Shown here one piece after another: positions 48,422 to 55,942 of a DNA stretch of 64,000 nt. The stretch is from Synechococcus sp. HJ21-Hayes (GTDB lineage: Bacteria > Cyanobacteriota > Cyanobacteriia > PCC-6307 > Cyanobiaceae). The notes below the pieces were generated by a model. That model saw only the letters and a list, made by a program, of their open reading frames with translations, was not told where the DNA came from and made no database searches. Position 1 is the first letter of the stretch. Each line of letters starts with the position of its first letter. Location of the stretch: assembly GCF_024345835.1 (NCBI RefSeq), contig NZ_JAGQBW010000001.1, positions 275,328 to 339,327 on the forward strand, given 5' to 3'. The translations under genes and the position numbers were made by a program.

Positions 48422-48561
48422 AGATTTCATCTCCCTGGCCTACTGATTGGCCACAGATTTGCGGAACTTAAGGAACTCTTTTGCCGTTCTGTGTCTTGGT
48501 GTCCTGTTTTTGAAGGGTTGCCTCCGTAGGGTCGTCAGACCTTTAATTTCAGCTCCGCTCA

Positions 48562-48729
48562 GTGGGTCATTCCGTTCGCCGTCCAGAACCCCGCGCCATG
48601 AAATGGCAGGCGAATGGCGAACTCGCCGGTAGTGATCTGGATGCCCTCGTCTCCCATCTCCATGCGGTCGAGAGTGAAGAAAGGGGGCGCGAGCTGCTCT
48701 GGCTCGGCCGCAAGCGGGCCGAAAACTAA
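48562..48729 (+). CDS. Possible small protein (43-55 aa), low support
   Basis: The 304-base gap between DUF1517 and larB holds one frame worth noting: GTG 48562 or ATG 48598 to TAA 48727-48729. The ATG form reads MKWQANGELAGSDLDALVSH and then a charged helix (AVESEERGRELLWLGRKRAE). No family is recognised. The first 120 bases of the gap are AT-richer than the surroundings and contain no clear terminator or RNA. The opposite strand has a competing 78-residue frame, so coding status is uncertain. Confidence 0.3.
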   Translation: MGHSVRRPEPRAMKWQANGELAGSDLDALVSHLHAVESEERGRELLWLGRKRAEN

Positions 48730-49526
48730 AGACCACCAAGACAATCCGCTGGCCGTTCCAACCCCTTGTCTTCTCCAATCTGAGCTCGCGTGCACCCTGC
48801 GTCCCCATGGCTAACGGGTAGACCCAGGATCCGCAGGGCCGCCATGGCAGCGCCGTAGCCGTTGTCGATGTTCACTACCGTGATTCCGGGAGCACAGCTG
48901 GCCAACATGCCGTGCAGGGCGGCGTTACCGCCCGCACTCACCCCGTAGCCCACGCTCACCGGCACGCCGATCACCGGTTGCGGCACGAGCCCGGCGAGCA
49001 CCGTCGGAAGGGCCCCTTCCATGCCCGCGCAGGCGATCAGCACCCGGGCATCGCGCAGTCGGTCGAGTTGCGCCAGCAGGCGATGCAGCCCTGCTACGCC
49101 CACATCGATTACCAGCTCCGTGGCAATGCCATGCCAGCGCAGCGCCAGTTCCGCTTCGGCGGCCACGGGCAGGTCGCTAGTGCCGCCGCTCAGCACCACG
49201 GCCGTGCCTGCGCTTGCCCGGGGTGCCGGCGGTTGTCCCTGGGTGAGGCACCGGGAGGTGCAGTGAAACACCAGCCCCTCGGCTGCTGCGCTGGCCTGCA
49301 GCAGGGCCTCCACGTCGGTGGCCTTGCTAGCAGTCACCCGGGTGACCAGAGCCAGTTCGCCGGCGGTCTGCAGCCGGCGCAGGATCCCCGCGATCTGCTC
49401 GGCACTCTTGTGCTCGCCCCAGATGGCCTCCACCATCCCCAGCCGCCGCCGCCGGTCGAGATCGAGCCGAGCCAGGGTTTCCTGGGGGCTGTCCAGGGGA
49501 TCAGAGGGGTGCAAGTTCACCTTCAA
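48726..49526 (-). CDS. larB: LarB-like protein (AIR carboxylase-related pincer cofactor enzyme)
   Basis: 266 residues. LarB carboxylates nicotinic acid adenine dinucleotide at the start of nickel-pincer cofactor synthesis. The C-terminal ~150 residues have the PurE-like fold: VVLSGGTSDLPVAAEAELAL, DVGVAGLHRLLAQ, LIACAGMEGALPTVLAGLVP, GVPVSVGYGVSAGG and ALHGMLASCAPGITVVNIDN. larC, larE and larA are not in the window, and no racemase is nearby. ATG 49526 overlaps the upstream gene by 26 bases; GTG 49520 is an alternative. The last ~25 residues (after ALRILG) look extended. Confidence 0.85.
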   Translation of the reverse strand: MKVNLHPSDPLDSPQETLARLDLDRRRRLGMVEAIWGEHKSAEQIAGILRRLQTAGELALVTRVTASKATDVEALLQASAAAEGLVFHCTSRCLTQGQPPAPRASAGTAVVLSGGTSDLPVAAEAELALRWHGIATELVIDVGVAGLHRLLAQLDRLRDARVLIACAGMEGALPTVLAGLVPQPVIGVPVSVGYGVSAGGNAALHGMLASCAPGITVVNIDNGYGAAMAALRILGLPVSHGDAGCTRAQIGEDKGLERPADCLGGL

Positions 49527-49911
49527 AAATCAAGGGGAAGGGATTGCCCTGGCTGAGGCCACTGGCCTGGCGGGCCAGGGCCTCGAAGCGCTGTTGCACG
49601 GCCTGCACCTGGGTGCTAGGGATGGCCATCCACTGCTCGCGGCTGGCCCAGTGGATCAGCAGGGTGCCTTCCTCGCGCTCAGCATCCCAGAGCAATTGGC
49701 GATCGAGAAACCCAGGTTGCTGCGCCAGCCAGGGTTCCCAGCTGCCCCGTTCTGCCGCGAGCCAGGCGTCCACGCCCGCCTCTGGCACCTTCAGGCGCAG
49801 GTGCTCCACCACCACCAGCTCGTAGGGCTGGGCGCCACTGGCGGGGGTCAGGGGAACCAGCACCAGCAGGAGCAGCAGAACCAGCCCCGCGAGCTGGCGC
49901 AGGAGGGCCAT
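49501..49911 (-). CDS. TIGR03792-type small exported protein
   Basis: 136 residues. The N-terminus is a signal peptide (MALLRQLAGLVLLLLLVLVP, cleavage near ASGAQP). The mature part (VVEHLRLKVPEAGVDAWLAA, then EEGTLLIHWASREQWMAIP and VQAVQQRFEALAR) resembles a dimeric alpha/beta-barrel of the antibiotic-biosynthesis-monooxygenase type, as in the cyanobacterial family TIGR03792. No function is known. ATG 49911 was chosen over 49929. The stop overlaps the start of larB. Confidence 0.7.
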   Translation of the reverse strand: MALLRQLAGLVLLLLLVLVPLTPASGAQPYELVVVEHLRLKVPEAGVDAWLAAERGSWEPWLAQQPGFLDRQLLWDAEREEGTLLIHWASREQWMAIPSTQVQAVQQRFEALARQASGLSQGNPFPLIFEGELAPL

Positions 49912-49947
49912 GGGCAGGCGGCTAACCAAGTGGCTAGCCCATTCTGA

Positions 49948-50433
49948 TCAGCCCTTCTGCAGCAGTGCGACCGCGTGGCAGGAGATGCCCTCCTCACGCC
50001 CTTCGGGTCCCAGGGTTTCGTTGGTGGTGGCCTTCACGCCCACCTGCTCGGGATGGAGAGTCATGCGGGCCGCAATGGCGCCCTGCATCGCGGCGATGTG
50101 GGGTTTGAGCTTGGGGCGTTCCGCCACCACCACGGAGTCCACGTTGGTGATACTCCAGCCTTGGCGTTGCACCAGCCCCACCACTTGCTCCAGCAGCACC
50201 AGGCTGTCCGCCCCCTTCCACTGGGGATCGTCAGGTGGGAAGTACTTGCCGATGTCCCCTAGCGAGAGGGCCCCCAGCAGGGCGTCCATGATCGCGTGCA
50301 CGAGCACATCGGCATCGCTGTGGCCATCGAGGCCGAGGCCCTCGGGGTGCTCCAGCTGCTGGCCCCCCAGGATCAGCGGCCGGCCTGGCACCAGGCGGTG
50401 AATGTCGTAGCCGTTGCCGATGCGCAGCTGCAT
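49948..50433 (-). CDS. ispF: 2-C-methyl-D-erythritol 2,4-cyclodiphosphate synthase
   Basis: Makes the cyclic diphosphate in the MEP isoprenoid pathway. 161 residues. [12 protein letters not shown] and [20 protein letters not shown] hold the zinc ligands (Asp, His, His). [15 protein letters not shown] and KATTNETLG complete the active site. ATG 50433 is the start; the first codons are part of a 22-bp repeat found again after trmD at 52058-52079. The upstream region (50434-50619) is not shared with trmD, so the gene now needs its own promoter. Confidence 0.95.
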   Translation of the reverse strand: MQLRIGNGYDIHRLVPGRPLILGGQQLEHPEGLGLDGHSDADVLVHAIMDALLGALSLGDIGKYFPPDDPQWKGADSLVLLEQVVGLVQRQGWSITNVDSVVVAERPKLKPHIAAMQGAIAARMTLHPEQVGVKATTNETLGPEGREEGISCHAVALLQKG

Positions 50434-50435
50434 GG
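50414..50435. repeat. 22-bp direct repeat, copy 1 (functional ispF start)
   Basis: Plus-strand TTGCCGATGCGCAGCTGCAT followed by GG. It is identical base for base to 52058-52079. On the minus strand it is CC plus the first six codons of ispF and two further bases. Nothing on either side is convincingly similar. Confidence 0.9.
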
Positions 50436-50492
50436 GGATCCTTGTGTTGGAGAGGGTTGTGGGGGTTTCAACTTGGCCTGTCACTCCTCTGT

Positions 50493-50510
50493 CACTTGCG
50501 ATCACAAGTG
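50493..50510. repeat. 18-bp near-perfect palindrome upstream of ispF
   Basis: CACTTGCGATCACAAGTG: arms of six exact bases plus the central GATC, with one mismatched pair. It sits 60 bases upstream of the ispF start and could be an operator or a hairpin ending the DUF2252 transcript. It has no T-run. Confidence 0.5.
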
Positions 50511-50619
50511 GCGGATGGACGGGCGTGGCGGCAAGGCTGCATGGCCTGCCGACCGTTGGGGAAGACGTCCAGCGCCACCGCTCGAGCAGGCGATTCAGGC
50601 CAGACTTTGCGTACCCGCA

Positions 50620-51975
50620 TCAGACGATCATGCTGGTCTCCAGACGTCCTTCCTGGATCGCCTGCATGAACAGCCGGTAGTCGCTTTCGGACTGGTCGGC
50701 GTAGTGGAGGCCAAAGGCTTCTAGGGCCTGGTCAAATACCTTGCCGGCGTCCAGCCAGGCCGCGATCACTTGGCGATTACCCGAGCGGGCATGGGCCTTG
50801 GCCAGGGCACGACCACACAATTCGGCGTAGAGCGCCAGCCCCTTGGCATCCAGGCTGGCCAGGTTCACCGAGCCTTTCCAGTTGCGCAGCAGGCGCCAGT
50901 AATAACGGCGATCCCGCTGCAGACCGCTCGTCCATCCCAGAAACGGGTCGCTCACGGTCTGCATCAGCCGTTGCCCTTCGATCACCCGCTGGCCGTGGTG
51001 CTGGGGTGATGGGGTGGTGGCATAGGGCTCAAGCACCGAGGCTTCGGCCTGCTTGCTCTGGAGGATCAATACGTCATCGGGGTGGGGTCCCACAAACAGG
51101 CCGATGGCGCAGCGGGTGCCCACCGAACCCACGCCCACGGCCTTCATCGCCGCATCCACCAGCCGGTAGTGGTGAAGCAAGTGGCGCAGCTCGGCCGGGA
51201 CGGAGCACAGGTACAGCTCCAAATGCTTCTGGGCCAGATCGCGCCACTCGGTGTCCGCGGTCCAGCTGCGATCCAGCAGGGCATGGCGCCAGATCAACGG
51301 GGGCTCATGGCGCAGTTGCAGTTCTCCATCAGGTCCCCGTTCGCAGAGCTTGCCGGCCGCTTCGCTGTTGGTGTGGGCCCTGGCCTTGGCGCTCACCTTG
51401 AGCATGTGCTGCCGCAGGGGTGGGTGCTCCAGCTCGTTGATGTAGGCATCAACATCGAAGCGCTGTGCCCAAACCTGATGGAGTGATTGGGTTGCCAGCG
51501 TCTGCATCGCCTTGCGGTAGGCGCGGGCGGTGCGCCGTGCCACGCAGCCTTGCTGGTTGCTGGTCAGTGCCAGGCTGCGCCCAGCGAGCACAGCACTGGC
51601 CACCAGCCGTTTGAGGTCCCACTCAAAGGGCCCGCGCGCGGTCTCGTCGAAATCATTGAGGTCGAAGACCAGGCTCCACTCAGGCGAGGCGTAGAAGCCA
51701 AAGTTCGCCAGGTGGCAGTCGCCACAGAGCTGCACCTCCAGGCCGCTGCTGGGGGCAGTCCCCAGGTCATGGGCCATCACTGCCGGGGTGCCGCGATAGA
51801 ACGCAAAGGCGTCGTGGGCCATGCGGCTGTGGCGCACTGGCACCAGCCAGGGCAGGCGATCGGCCTCCTGCTCCTGCAGGACCGCGATTGGGTTGCGCCG
51901 GTCTGCGGTCGGCGCCCAGCGGCCAAGGTCCTGAACCTGGAGTTGAGGCACGGGTGCTGCCACAGGGATCACCAT
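50620..51975 (-). CDS. DUF2252 family protein (kinase-like fold)
   Basis: 451 residues, soluble. CGDCHLANFGFYASPEWSLV and FDLNDFDETARGPFEWDLKR resemble the catalytic HxxN and Asp-containing loops of the aminoglycoside-phosphotransferase/kinase-like fold, which is how DUF2252 is usually described. YYWRLLRNWKGSVNLASLD and KAHARSGNRQVIAAWL are further conserved parts. No substrate is known. The gene lies between trmD and ispF, flanked by 22-bp direct repeats (50414 and 52058), and appears to be an insertion. Codon use is similar to its neighbours. Confidence 0.85.
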   Translation of the reverse strand: MVIPVAAPVPQLQVQDLGRWAPTADRRNPIAVLQEQEADRLPWLVPVRHSRMAHDAFAFYRGTPAVMAHDLGTAPSSGLEVQLCGDCHLANFGFYASPEWSLVFDLNDFDETARGPFEWDLKRLVASAVLAGRSLALTSNQQGCVARRTARAYRKAMQTLATQSLHQVWAQRFDVDAYINELEHPPLRQHMLKVSAKARAHTNSEAAGKLCERGPDGELQLRHEPPLIWRHALLDRSWTADTEWRDLAQKHLELYLCSVPAELRHLLHHYRLVDAAMKAVGVGSVGTRCAIGLFVGPHPDDVLILQSKQAEASVLEPYATTPSPQHHGQRVIEGQRLMQTVSDPFLGWTSGLQRDRRYYWRLLRNWKGSVNLASLDAKGLALYAELCGRALAKAHARSGNRQVIAAWLDAGKVFDQALEAFGLHYADQSESDYRLFMQAIQEGRLETSMIV

Positions 51976-52038
51976 GCCGCTCTGGGTTGAAGCTACAGCT
52001 CGGCTTCGGCACTGGGATCCGTTTAGGGAGAAGGGATC

Positions 52039-52077
52039 TCAGCGCATTGTGCAGTCCTTGCCGATGCGCAGCTGCAT
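52039..52077 (-). pseudogene. 12-codon stub of ispF after trmD
   Basis: Five bases after the trmD stop, an ATG opens MQLRIG, identical to the first six residues of ispF (50433), then KDCTMR and a TGA. This is the second copy of the 22-bp repeat and marks where ispF probably once followed trmD directly. Confidence 0.6.
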
Positions 52078-52079
52078 GG
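52058..52079. repeat. 22-bp direct repeat, copy 2 (after trmD)
   Basis: Exact copy of 50414-50435, 1.6 kb away in the same orientation. The interval holds one gene, DUF2252, plus about 270 bases of noncoding DNA. Confidence 0.9.
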
Positions 52080-52082
52080 AGC

Positions 52083-52781
52083 TCACTCTGCTGCCTGCTG
52101 GCTCTTCCAGCGGGCGTAGAGGTCGGGCCGGCGCTCGCGGGTGCGCTGCTCCTGCTGCTCGGCGCGCCAGCGGGCGATGGCGCCATGGTCGCCGCTGCGC
52201 AACACGGCCGGCACCTCCATCTCCCGGAAGTTGGCGGGGCGGGTGTAGTGGGGGTGCTCCAGCAGCAGGGCGCTGTGGCTCTCTTCTTCGAGGCAGGCCT
52301 CGGTGCCCACGGTGCCGGGTAGTAGCCGCACCACGCCGTTGATGATCGTCATGGCGGGCAGTTCGCCCCCGGTGAGCACGAAATCGCCGATCGATACCTC
52401 CTCATCGGCGAGGCAGCGGATGCGTTCATCGAACCCCTCGTAGTGGCCGCAGAGGAACAGCAGCTGGTTGTACTCCGTGGCCCAGCGCCGCAGATCAGCC
52501 TGCTGCAGCGGTTGGCCCTGGGGACTCATCAGCAGCACGCGCCGGCGGGGCAACCCTGGGATCGCCTCCACGGCGGCGAACACCGGCTCCGGCTTGAGCA
52601 CCATGCCGGCACCGCCGCCATAGGGTTCGTCATCCACCTTGCGGTACCTGTCGGTGGCGTAGTCGCGCGGGTTGTGAACGTGGAGTTCGGCCCGCCCTGC
52701 CGCAAAGGCCCGGCCAATCACCCCCAGCCCCTGCAGAGGCGCGAAGGCCTCGGGTGCCAGGCTCACCACATCCAATCTCAT
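52083..52781 (-). CDS. trmD: tRNA (guanine-N1-)-methyltransferase
   Basis: Methylates G37 of tRNAs reading CNN codons, preventing frameshifts. 232 residues. MRLDVVSLAPEAFAPLQGLG, the trefoil-knot SAM site LLFLCGHYEGFDERI and SIGDFVLTGGELPAMTIING are diagnostic, as are YGGGAGMVLKPEP and HSALLLEHPHYTRP. ATG 52781 is chosen. It lies 144 bases downstream of the phycobiliprotein lyase gene; that gap contains an inverted repeat at 52844-52871. Confidence 0.95.
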   Translation of the reverse strand: MRLDVVSLAPEAFAPLQGLGVIGRAFAAGRAELHVHNPRDYATDRYRKVDDEPYGGGAGMVLKPEPVFAAVEAIPGLPRRRVLLMSPQGQPLQQADLRRWATEYNQLLFLCGHYEGFDERIRCLADEEVSIGDFVLTGGELPAMTIINGVVRLLPGTVGTEACLEEESHSALLLEHPHYTRPANFREMEVPAVLRSGDHGAIARWRAEQQEQRTRERRPDLYARWKSQQAAE

Positions 52782-52843
52782 GGGCGCTGGGGGCTCCGGG
52801 GTTGCTGCGGGGTTACCGCTGGGTTGCTTTGGAGGGCTCTGCA

Positions 52844-52871
52844 GAAATGGTGCCCCATGGTGCACCATTTC
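52844..52871. repeat. Inverted repeat with 10-bp arms upstream of trmD
   Basis: GAAATGGTGC and GCACCATTTC are exact complements separated by eight bases. It lies between the lyase stop and the trmD start. No T-run follows on the minus strand, so it is a weak terminator candidate; a protein site or RNA hairpin in the trmD leader are alternatives. Confidence 0.6.
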
Positions 52872-52925
52872 CGGACACATTCCGACATCGTGGTCCTCGC
52901 CTGCCTGCGGGCAACAGGTGGCGGT

Positions 52926-53438
52926 TCAGCTGGCCGCTGGCCGACTGACGCGACGGATCTCGGAGCTGAAGCTGGCGCGGCTGGGGCTGCCGTTGTTGAA
53001 CTGCTCCACGGTGGAGCGCAGCCGCAGATTGGGCTTGGTGAACCAGATGCGTTCGCGCAGTTCGCGATCCCCCTGATCGATCACCAAGTCGAGGCTGCCA
53101 TCAGGCCAGAGGGTCCAGTGGCCGCTTGCTGCTCCGCCATCCGCCGCTGGCTCGCGCCGGAATTGGCCATCGGCCTGGAAGTGCAGCTCCTGGCGTTGTC
53201 CGCCCTCCTTGGGCATGGCCGCCAGGCCCCCGAGGCCTGTGGCATCGGCAGCTGGGAGTGCTTCCACCACCAATTCACCGCGTTCGCTGGCGTGCCACTC
53301 GTCGTCGGCTCCCTCGGCCTCGAGGTCGAAGCGGCTGCGCAGGCTCATCCACTCGCCGGCACAGCACTGCAGGAATGCCGGCAGGTTTGCCGGCGGGAAG
53401 GGGTGTTCAGCCGTGGCAGCGGTGGGGGTGGCGGTCAT
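52926..53438 (-). CDS. Phycobiliprotein lyase, CpcS/CpeS family
   Basis: 170 residues. The start of the lipocalin-like domain is FLQCCAGEWMSLRSRFD. The C-terminal part WFTKPNLRLRSTVEQ, then ASFSSEIRRVSRP, is characteristic of CpcS/CpeS-type lyases, which attach bilins to the Cys-84 position of phycobiliprotein subunits. Which bilin and subunit it serves cannot be told. It is placed with era and trmD, away from any phycobilisome rod genes in this window. 27 bases separate it from era. Confidence 0.82.
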   Translation of the reverse strand: MTATPTAATAEHPFPPANLPAFLQCCAGEWMSLRSRFDLEAEGADDEWHASERGELVVEALPAADATGLGGLAAMPKEGGQRQELHFQADGQFRREPAADGGAASGHWTLWPDGSLDLVIDQGDRELRERIWFTKPNLRLRSTVEQFNNGSPSRASFSSEIRRVSRPAAS

Positions 53439-53465
53439 CGGGGCGTGGGTGCGACCGTCATCCTC

Positions 53466-54461
53466 TCAGCTGTCGCCCCGGTAGCCCAGTTCCGCCAAGC
53501 GGCTGGCGCTGCGCCGCCAGTTCGGCACCACCTTCACGAACAGCTCCAGGTACACCGGCCCATCAATCAGTTTCTGCATCTGCAGGCGGGCGCCACTGCC
53601 GATGTCGCGCAGCATGCGGCCTCCCTTGCCGATCAGAATGCCCTTCTGGCTGCTGCGCTCCACCAGCACCGTGGCCAGCACGGCGGTGCGGGGGCCGTCG
53701 TCCACGATGCGCTCGATTTGTACCGCCACGGAGTGGGGCACCTCCTCGCGGGTGTGGTGCAGCACCTGCTCCCGGATCAGCTCGGCCATCAGCAGCTGCT
53801 CGGGCTGGTCATTCACCGCATCGGGCGGATAGAGGTGCGGGCCTTCCGGCAGGTCTGCCGCCAGGGCTTCCACCAGGGCCTCGGTGCCGGACCCGGTGAG
53901 GGCACTCACGGGATGCAGTGGCCAGGTGAGGGGGGGGCGCTCGCCATTGCCTTCCAGCAACTCGCGATAGCTCTGTGCCAGGGCCTCGGCCTCGGCCGGA
54001 TCCACCAGATCGTGCTTGTTGAGGGCCACATGCACCGGTGTTCTGGAGCGGGCCAGCAGGTCCACGATGAAGCCGTCGCCTCGGCCGGCCGGTTGGCTGC
54101 CATCCACCAGCAGCATCACCACATCCACCTCGCCGATGGCCCCGCGGGCGCTCTGCACCAGGCGTTCGCCTAACAGGTGGTGAGGCTTGTGGATGCCAGG
54201 GGTGTCCACCAGCACCAGCTGCGCTGCAGGGGTGGTGAGGATGGCCCGCAGGCGGTTGCGGGTTGTCTGGGCAACGGGGGAGGTGATGGCCACCTTTTCC
54301 CCTACCAGCTGGTTGAGCAGGGTGGATTTGCCCACATTCGGCCGCCCCACCAAGGCCACGAAACCCGAGCGGAACCCCTCCGGGCTCTGGCCCAGGGTGA
54401 AGGGGCTCGCGGCCATGGCCTCGGCCGGCAGGTTTGCGTTACTGGGGTGGCTTGGCTCCAT
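53466..54461 (-). CDS. era: GTPase Era
   Basis: 331 residues. G1 is GRPNVGKSTL, G3 VDTPGIHKP and G4 NKHDLVDP. The C-terminal KH domain has GILIGKGGRMLRDIGSGARL and YLELFVKVVPNWR. Era binds 16S rRNA and helps 30S maturation. The N-terminal ~30 residues before GFVALVGRPN are variable. ATG 54461 is chosen over 54527. It is divergent from the unknown 176-residue gene at 54496, with 34 bases between. Confidence 0.95.
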   Translation of the reverse strand: MEPSHPSNANLPAEAMAASPFTLGQSPEGFRSGFVALVGRPNVGKSTLLNQLVGEKVAITSPVAQTTRNRLRAILTTPAAQLVLVDTPGIHKPHHLLGERLVQSARGAIGEVDVVMLLVDGSQPAGRGDGFIVDLLARSRTPVHVALNKHDLVDPAEAEALAQSYRELLEGNGERPPLTWPLHPVSALTGSGTEALVEALAADLPEGPHLYPPDAVNDQPEQLLMAELIREQVLHHTREEVPHSVAVQIERIVDDGPRTAVLATVLVERSSQKGILIGKGGRMLRDIGSGARLQMQKLIDGPVYLELFVKVVPNWRRSASRLAELGYRGDS

Positions 54462-54495
54462 AACCTCAACACTGACAGTTCGCCGCCCCCGTGCG

Positions 54496-55026
54496 ATGAC
54501 CGCCGCCTCCGCGCCCCTCGAGCCCACCTTTCAGCAGGCCATGGAAATCACGGCCCAGTGGCTTGGCCTCTGGGAAGCCGGTGAGCTCAGCGATGAGGTG
54601 CTGGGCGATCGGGTGGGTGAGCTGGTGGCCAGTCGCGATGGGGCCCGGGGCTTCTTCGTGGTGTCTCTGGCCGGCGATTGCCCGCTGATGGATCGCCTGC
54701 CCGATCCCGTTGCCCTGGCCCTGCGCACCTCCGGTGATGGCGTGGTGGACCTCAGCGTGCGCAACCTGGCCATGAGCACGGCCATGGCCCTGCACCATCA
54801 GCGGAATGACGATGCGGCTCAGCAAGGGGGCTCTGAGCGGGTGCAGTTGCGCTGCACCGAACTTCTGCGCCTGCTGGAGCCTGAGCCGGTGAAGGCGCGG
54901 CTGGAAACCCTGCTGGAGGCCACCCATGGCGCCGGTGAGGATGTGGCCTTCCTCGACCGCTGGGGTTACGACGCCGCGCAACGGGCGGCCATTGCGGAGG
55001 CTGTGCTGGCGGTGGCTGAGGGTTGA
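54496..55026 (+). CDS. Conserved-looking soluble protein, unknown function (176 aa)
   Basis: 176 residues without signal peptide or membrane segment. It starts MTAASAPLEPTFQQAMEITA and has a middle segment GARGFFVVSLAGDCPLMDRL with few charges, then helices (RCTELLRLLEPEPVKARLET) and a closing WGYDAAQRAAIAEAVLAVAE. Even spacing of Leu/Ala suggests a helical bundle. I do not recognise a named family. ATG 54496 is chosen; the upstream open frame is antisense to era. No partner is evident. Confidence 0.65.
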   Translation: MTAASAPLEPTFQQAMEITAQWLGLWEAGELSDEVLGDRVGELVASRDGARGFFVVSLAGDCPLMDRLPDPVALALRTSGDGVVDLSVRNLAMSTAMALHHQRNDDAAQQGGSERVQLRCTELLRLLEPEPVKARLETLLEATHGAGEDVAFLDRWGYDAAQRAAIAEAVLAVAEG

Positions 55027-55060
55027 AGCTGGAGCAGAGACGGCAGGCAGTGGCCCACTA

Positions 55061-55083
55061 AAAAAGCGCCCCAAATGGGGCGC
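55061..55083 (-). terminator. Rho-independent terminator after the Bax1-like gene
   Basis: GCGCCCC and GGGGCGC form a seven-base-pair GC-only stem with an AAAT loop. On the minus strand it is followed by a run of T residues (the A-run at 55060-55065 on the plus strand). It lies about 20 bases beyond the stop at 55103. Confidence 0.85.
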
Positions 55084-55102
55084 TCAGCTGATGGCAGTGA
55101 TG

Positions 55103-55837
55103 TCAGTCGCGGCGGCTGCCGCCGTTGAGGGCGATGATCAGCCGCAGGATGAAGATGAACAGGTTGATGTAGGTGAGGTACATCCCCAGAGCACCGGCCA
55201 GGTATTGCTCGTCGTTGTAGGTGCGGGGCATCGTGTAGAAGTCCACGAAGGCGGCGCCCACAAACAGCACGGTGCCGAAACCGGCGATCAGCAGCTCCAT
55301 TCCGCCCATGCCGAAGCCGGGCACAAAGATGCCGCCGATGATCTGAACGAACATCGCGATCACCAGGCCGAGGATGCCCAGGCCCACCACACCGCTGAGG
55401 GCCTGGCCGACGCTGTCGCTCATGCGGCGACCCATCACCGAGGCCGCCACGAAGGTGACGCCGGTGGCCAGGGCGGCGGTGCCGATCGCGCCGATGCCTG
55501 CGGTACCGATGGCCATGGCCACAATGCCGCTCAGGGTGAAACCGGTGAGCAGGCTGTAGGCCGTGAGCAGCGGCAGGGCCGTGCTGTTATTGCCCTTCAT
55601 GGCCACGTTCTGGGCCACGAAGAACAGGATGAAGTTGCCGATCAAGGCCACCCAGAACAGCGGCATGAACAGGGTCGGGCTGCTGGCCATCAGGGCCAGG
55701 CCACCCATCACGCCTCCGGCGGTGAGCACCATGCCGCCACCCACATAGGGCAGCGCCTTGTTCACCACATTGGGCCCCACCAGGGCGCTGGATTGCGCCT
55801 CGCGGATGGCCTCCTGGAAATTGCTGCTGGCCGGCAT
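55103..55837 (-). CDS. Bax inhibitor-1 (TMBIM/YbhL) family membrane protein
   Basis: 244 residues with seven hydrophobic segments, for example VLTAGGVMGGLALMASSP, FMPLFWVALIGNFILFFVA, VVGLGILGLVIAMFVQIIGG and ELLIAGFGTVLFVGAAFVDF. The C-terminal FYTMPRTYNDEQYLAGALGM, then YLTYINLFIFILRLI, has the acidic and aromatic pattern of the family. Relatives act as calcium-leak channels or regulators of FtsH-type proteolysis; that is family knowledge, not shown here. It has its own terminator. Confidence 0.88.
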   Translation of the reverse strand: MPASSNFQEAIREAQSSALVGPNVVNKALPYVGGGMVLTAGGVMGGLALMASSPTLFMPLFWVALIGNFILFFVAQNVAMKGNNSTALPLLTAYSLLTGFTLSGIVAMAIGTAGIGAIGTAALATGVTFVAASVMGRRMSDSVGQALSGVVGLGILGLVIAMFVQIIGGIFVPGFGMGGMELLIAGFGTVLFVGAAFVDFYTMPRTYNDEQYLAGALGMYLTYINLFIFILRLIIALNGGSRRD

Positions 55838-55942
55838 GGCACAGGGGGATCACTGCGTTCATCCTGCCAGCGCTGGCCAGGTTGCGTCGGCTGTTCCTGT
55901 GCGGATCCCCCTATCTGTTGCGTTGGGGTGGCTGCGCCTGCT

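Noticed and set aside
47438..48430. 330-residue minus-strand frame across DUF1517
   Set aside because: Antisense shadow, with low-complexity Thr/Ala/His runs opposite the Gly-rich tract.
48559..48795. 78-residue minus-strand frame overlapping the possible small gene
   Set aside because: Overlaps the end of larB and competes with the plus-strand frame; no family match, uneven composition.
52443..54173. 576-residue plus-strand frame across trmD, lyase and era
   Set aside because: Covers three well-supported genes on the other strand; no motifs.
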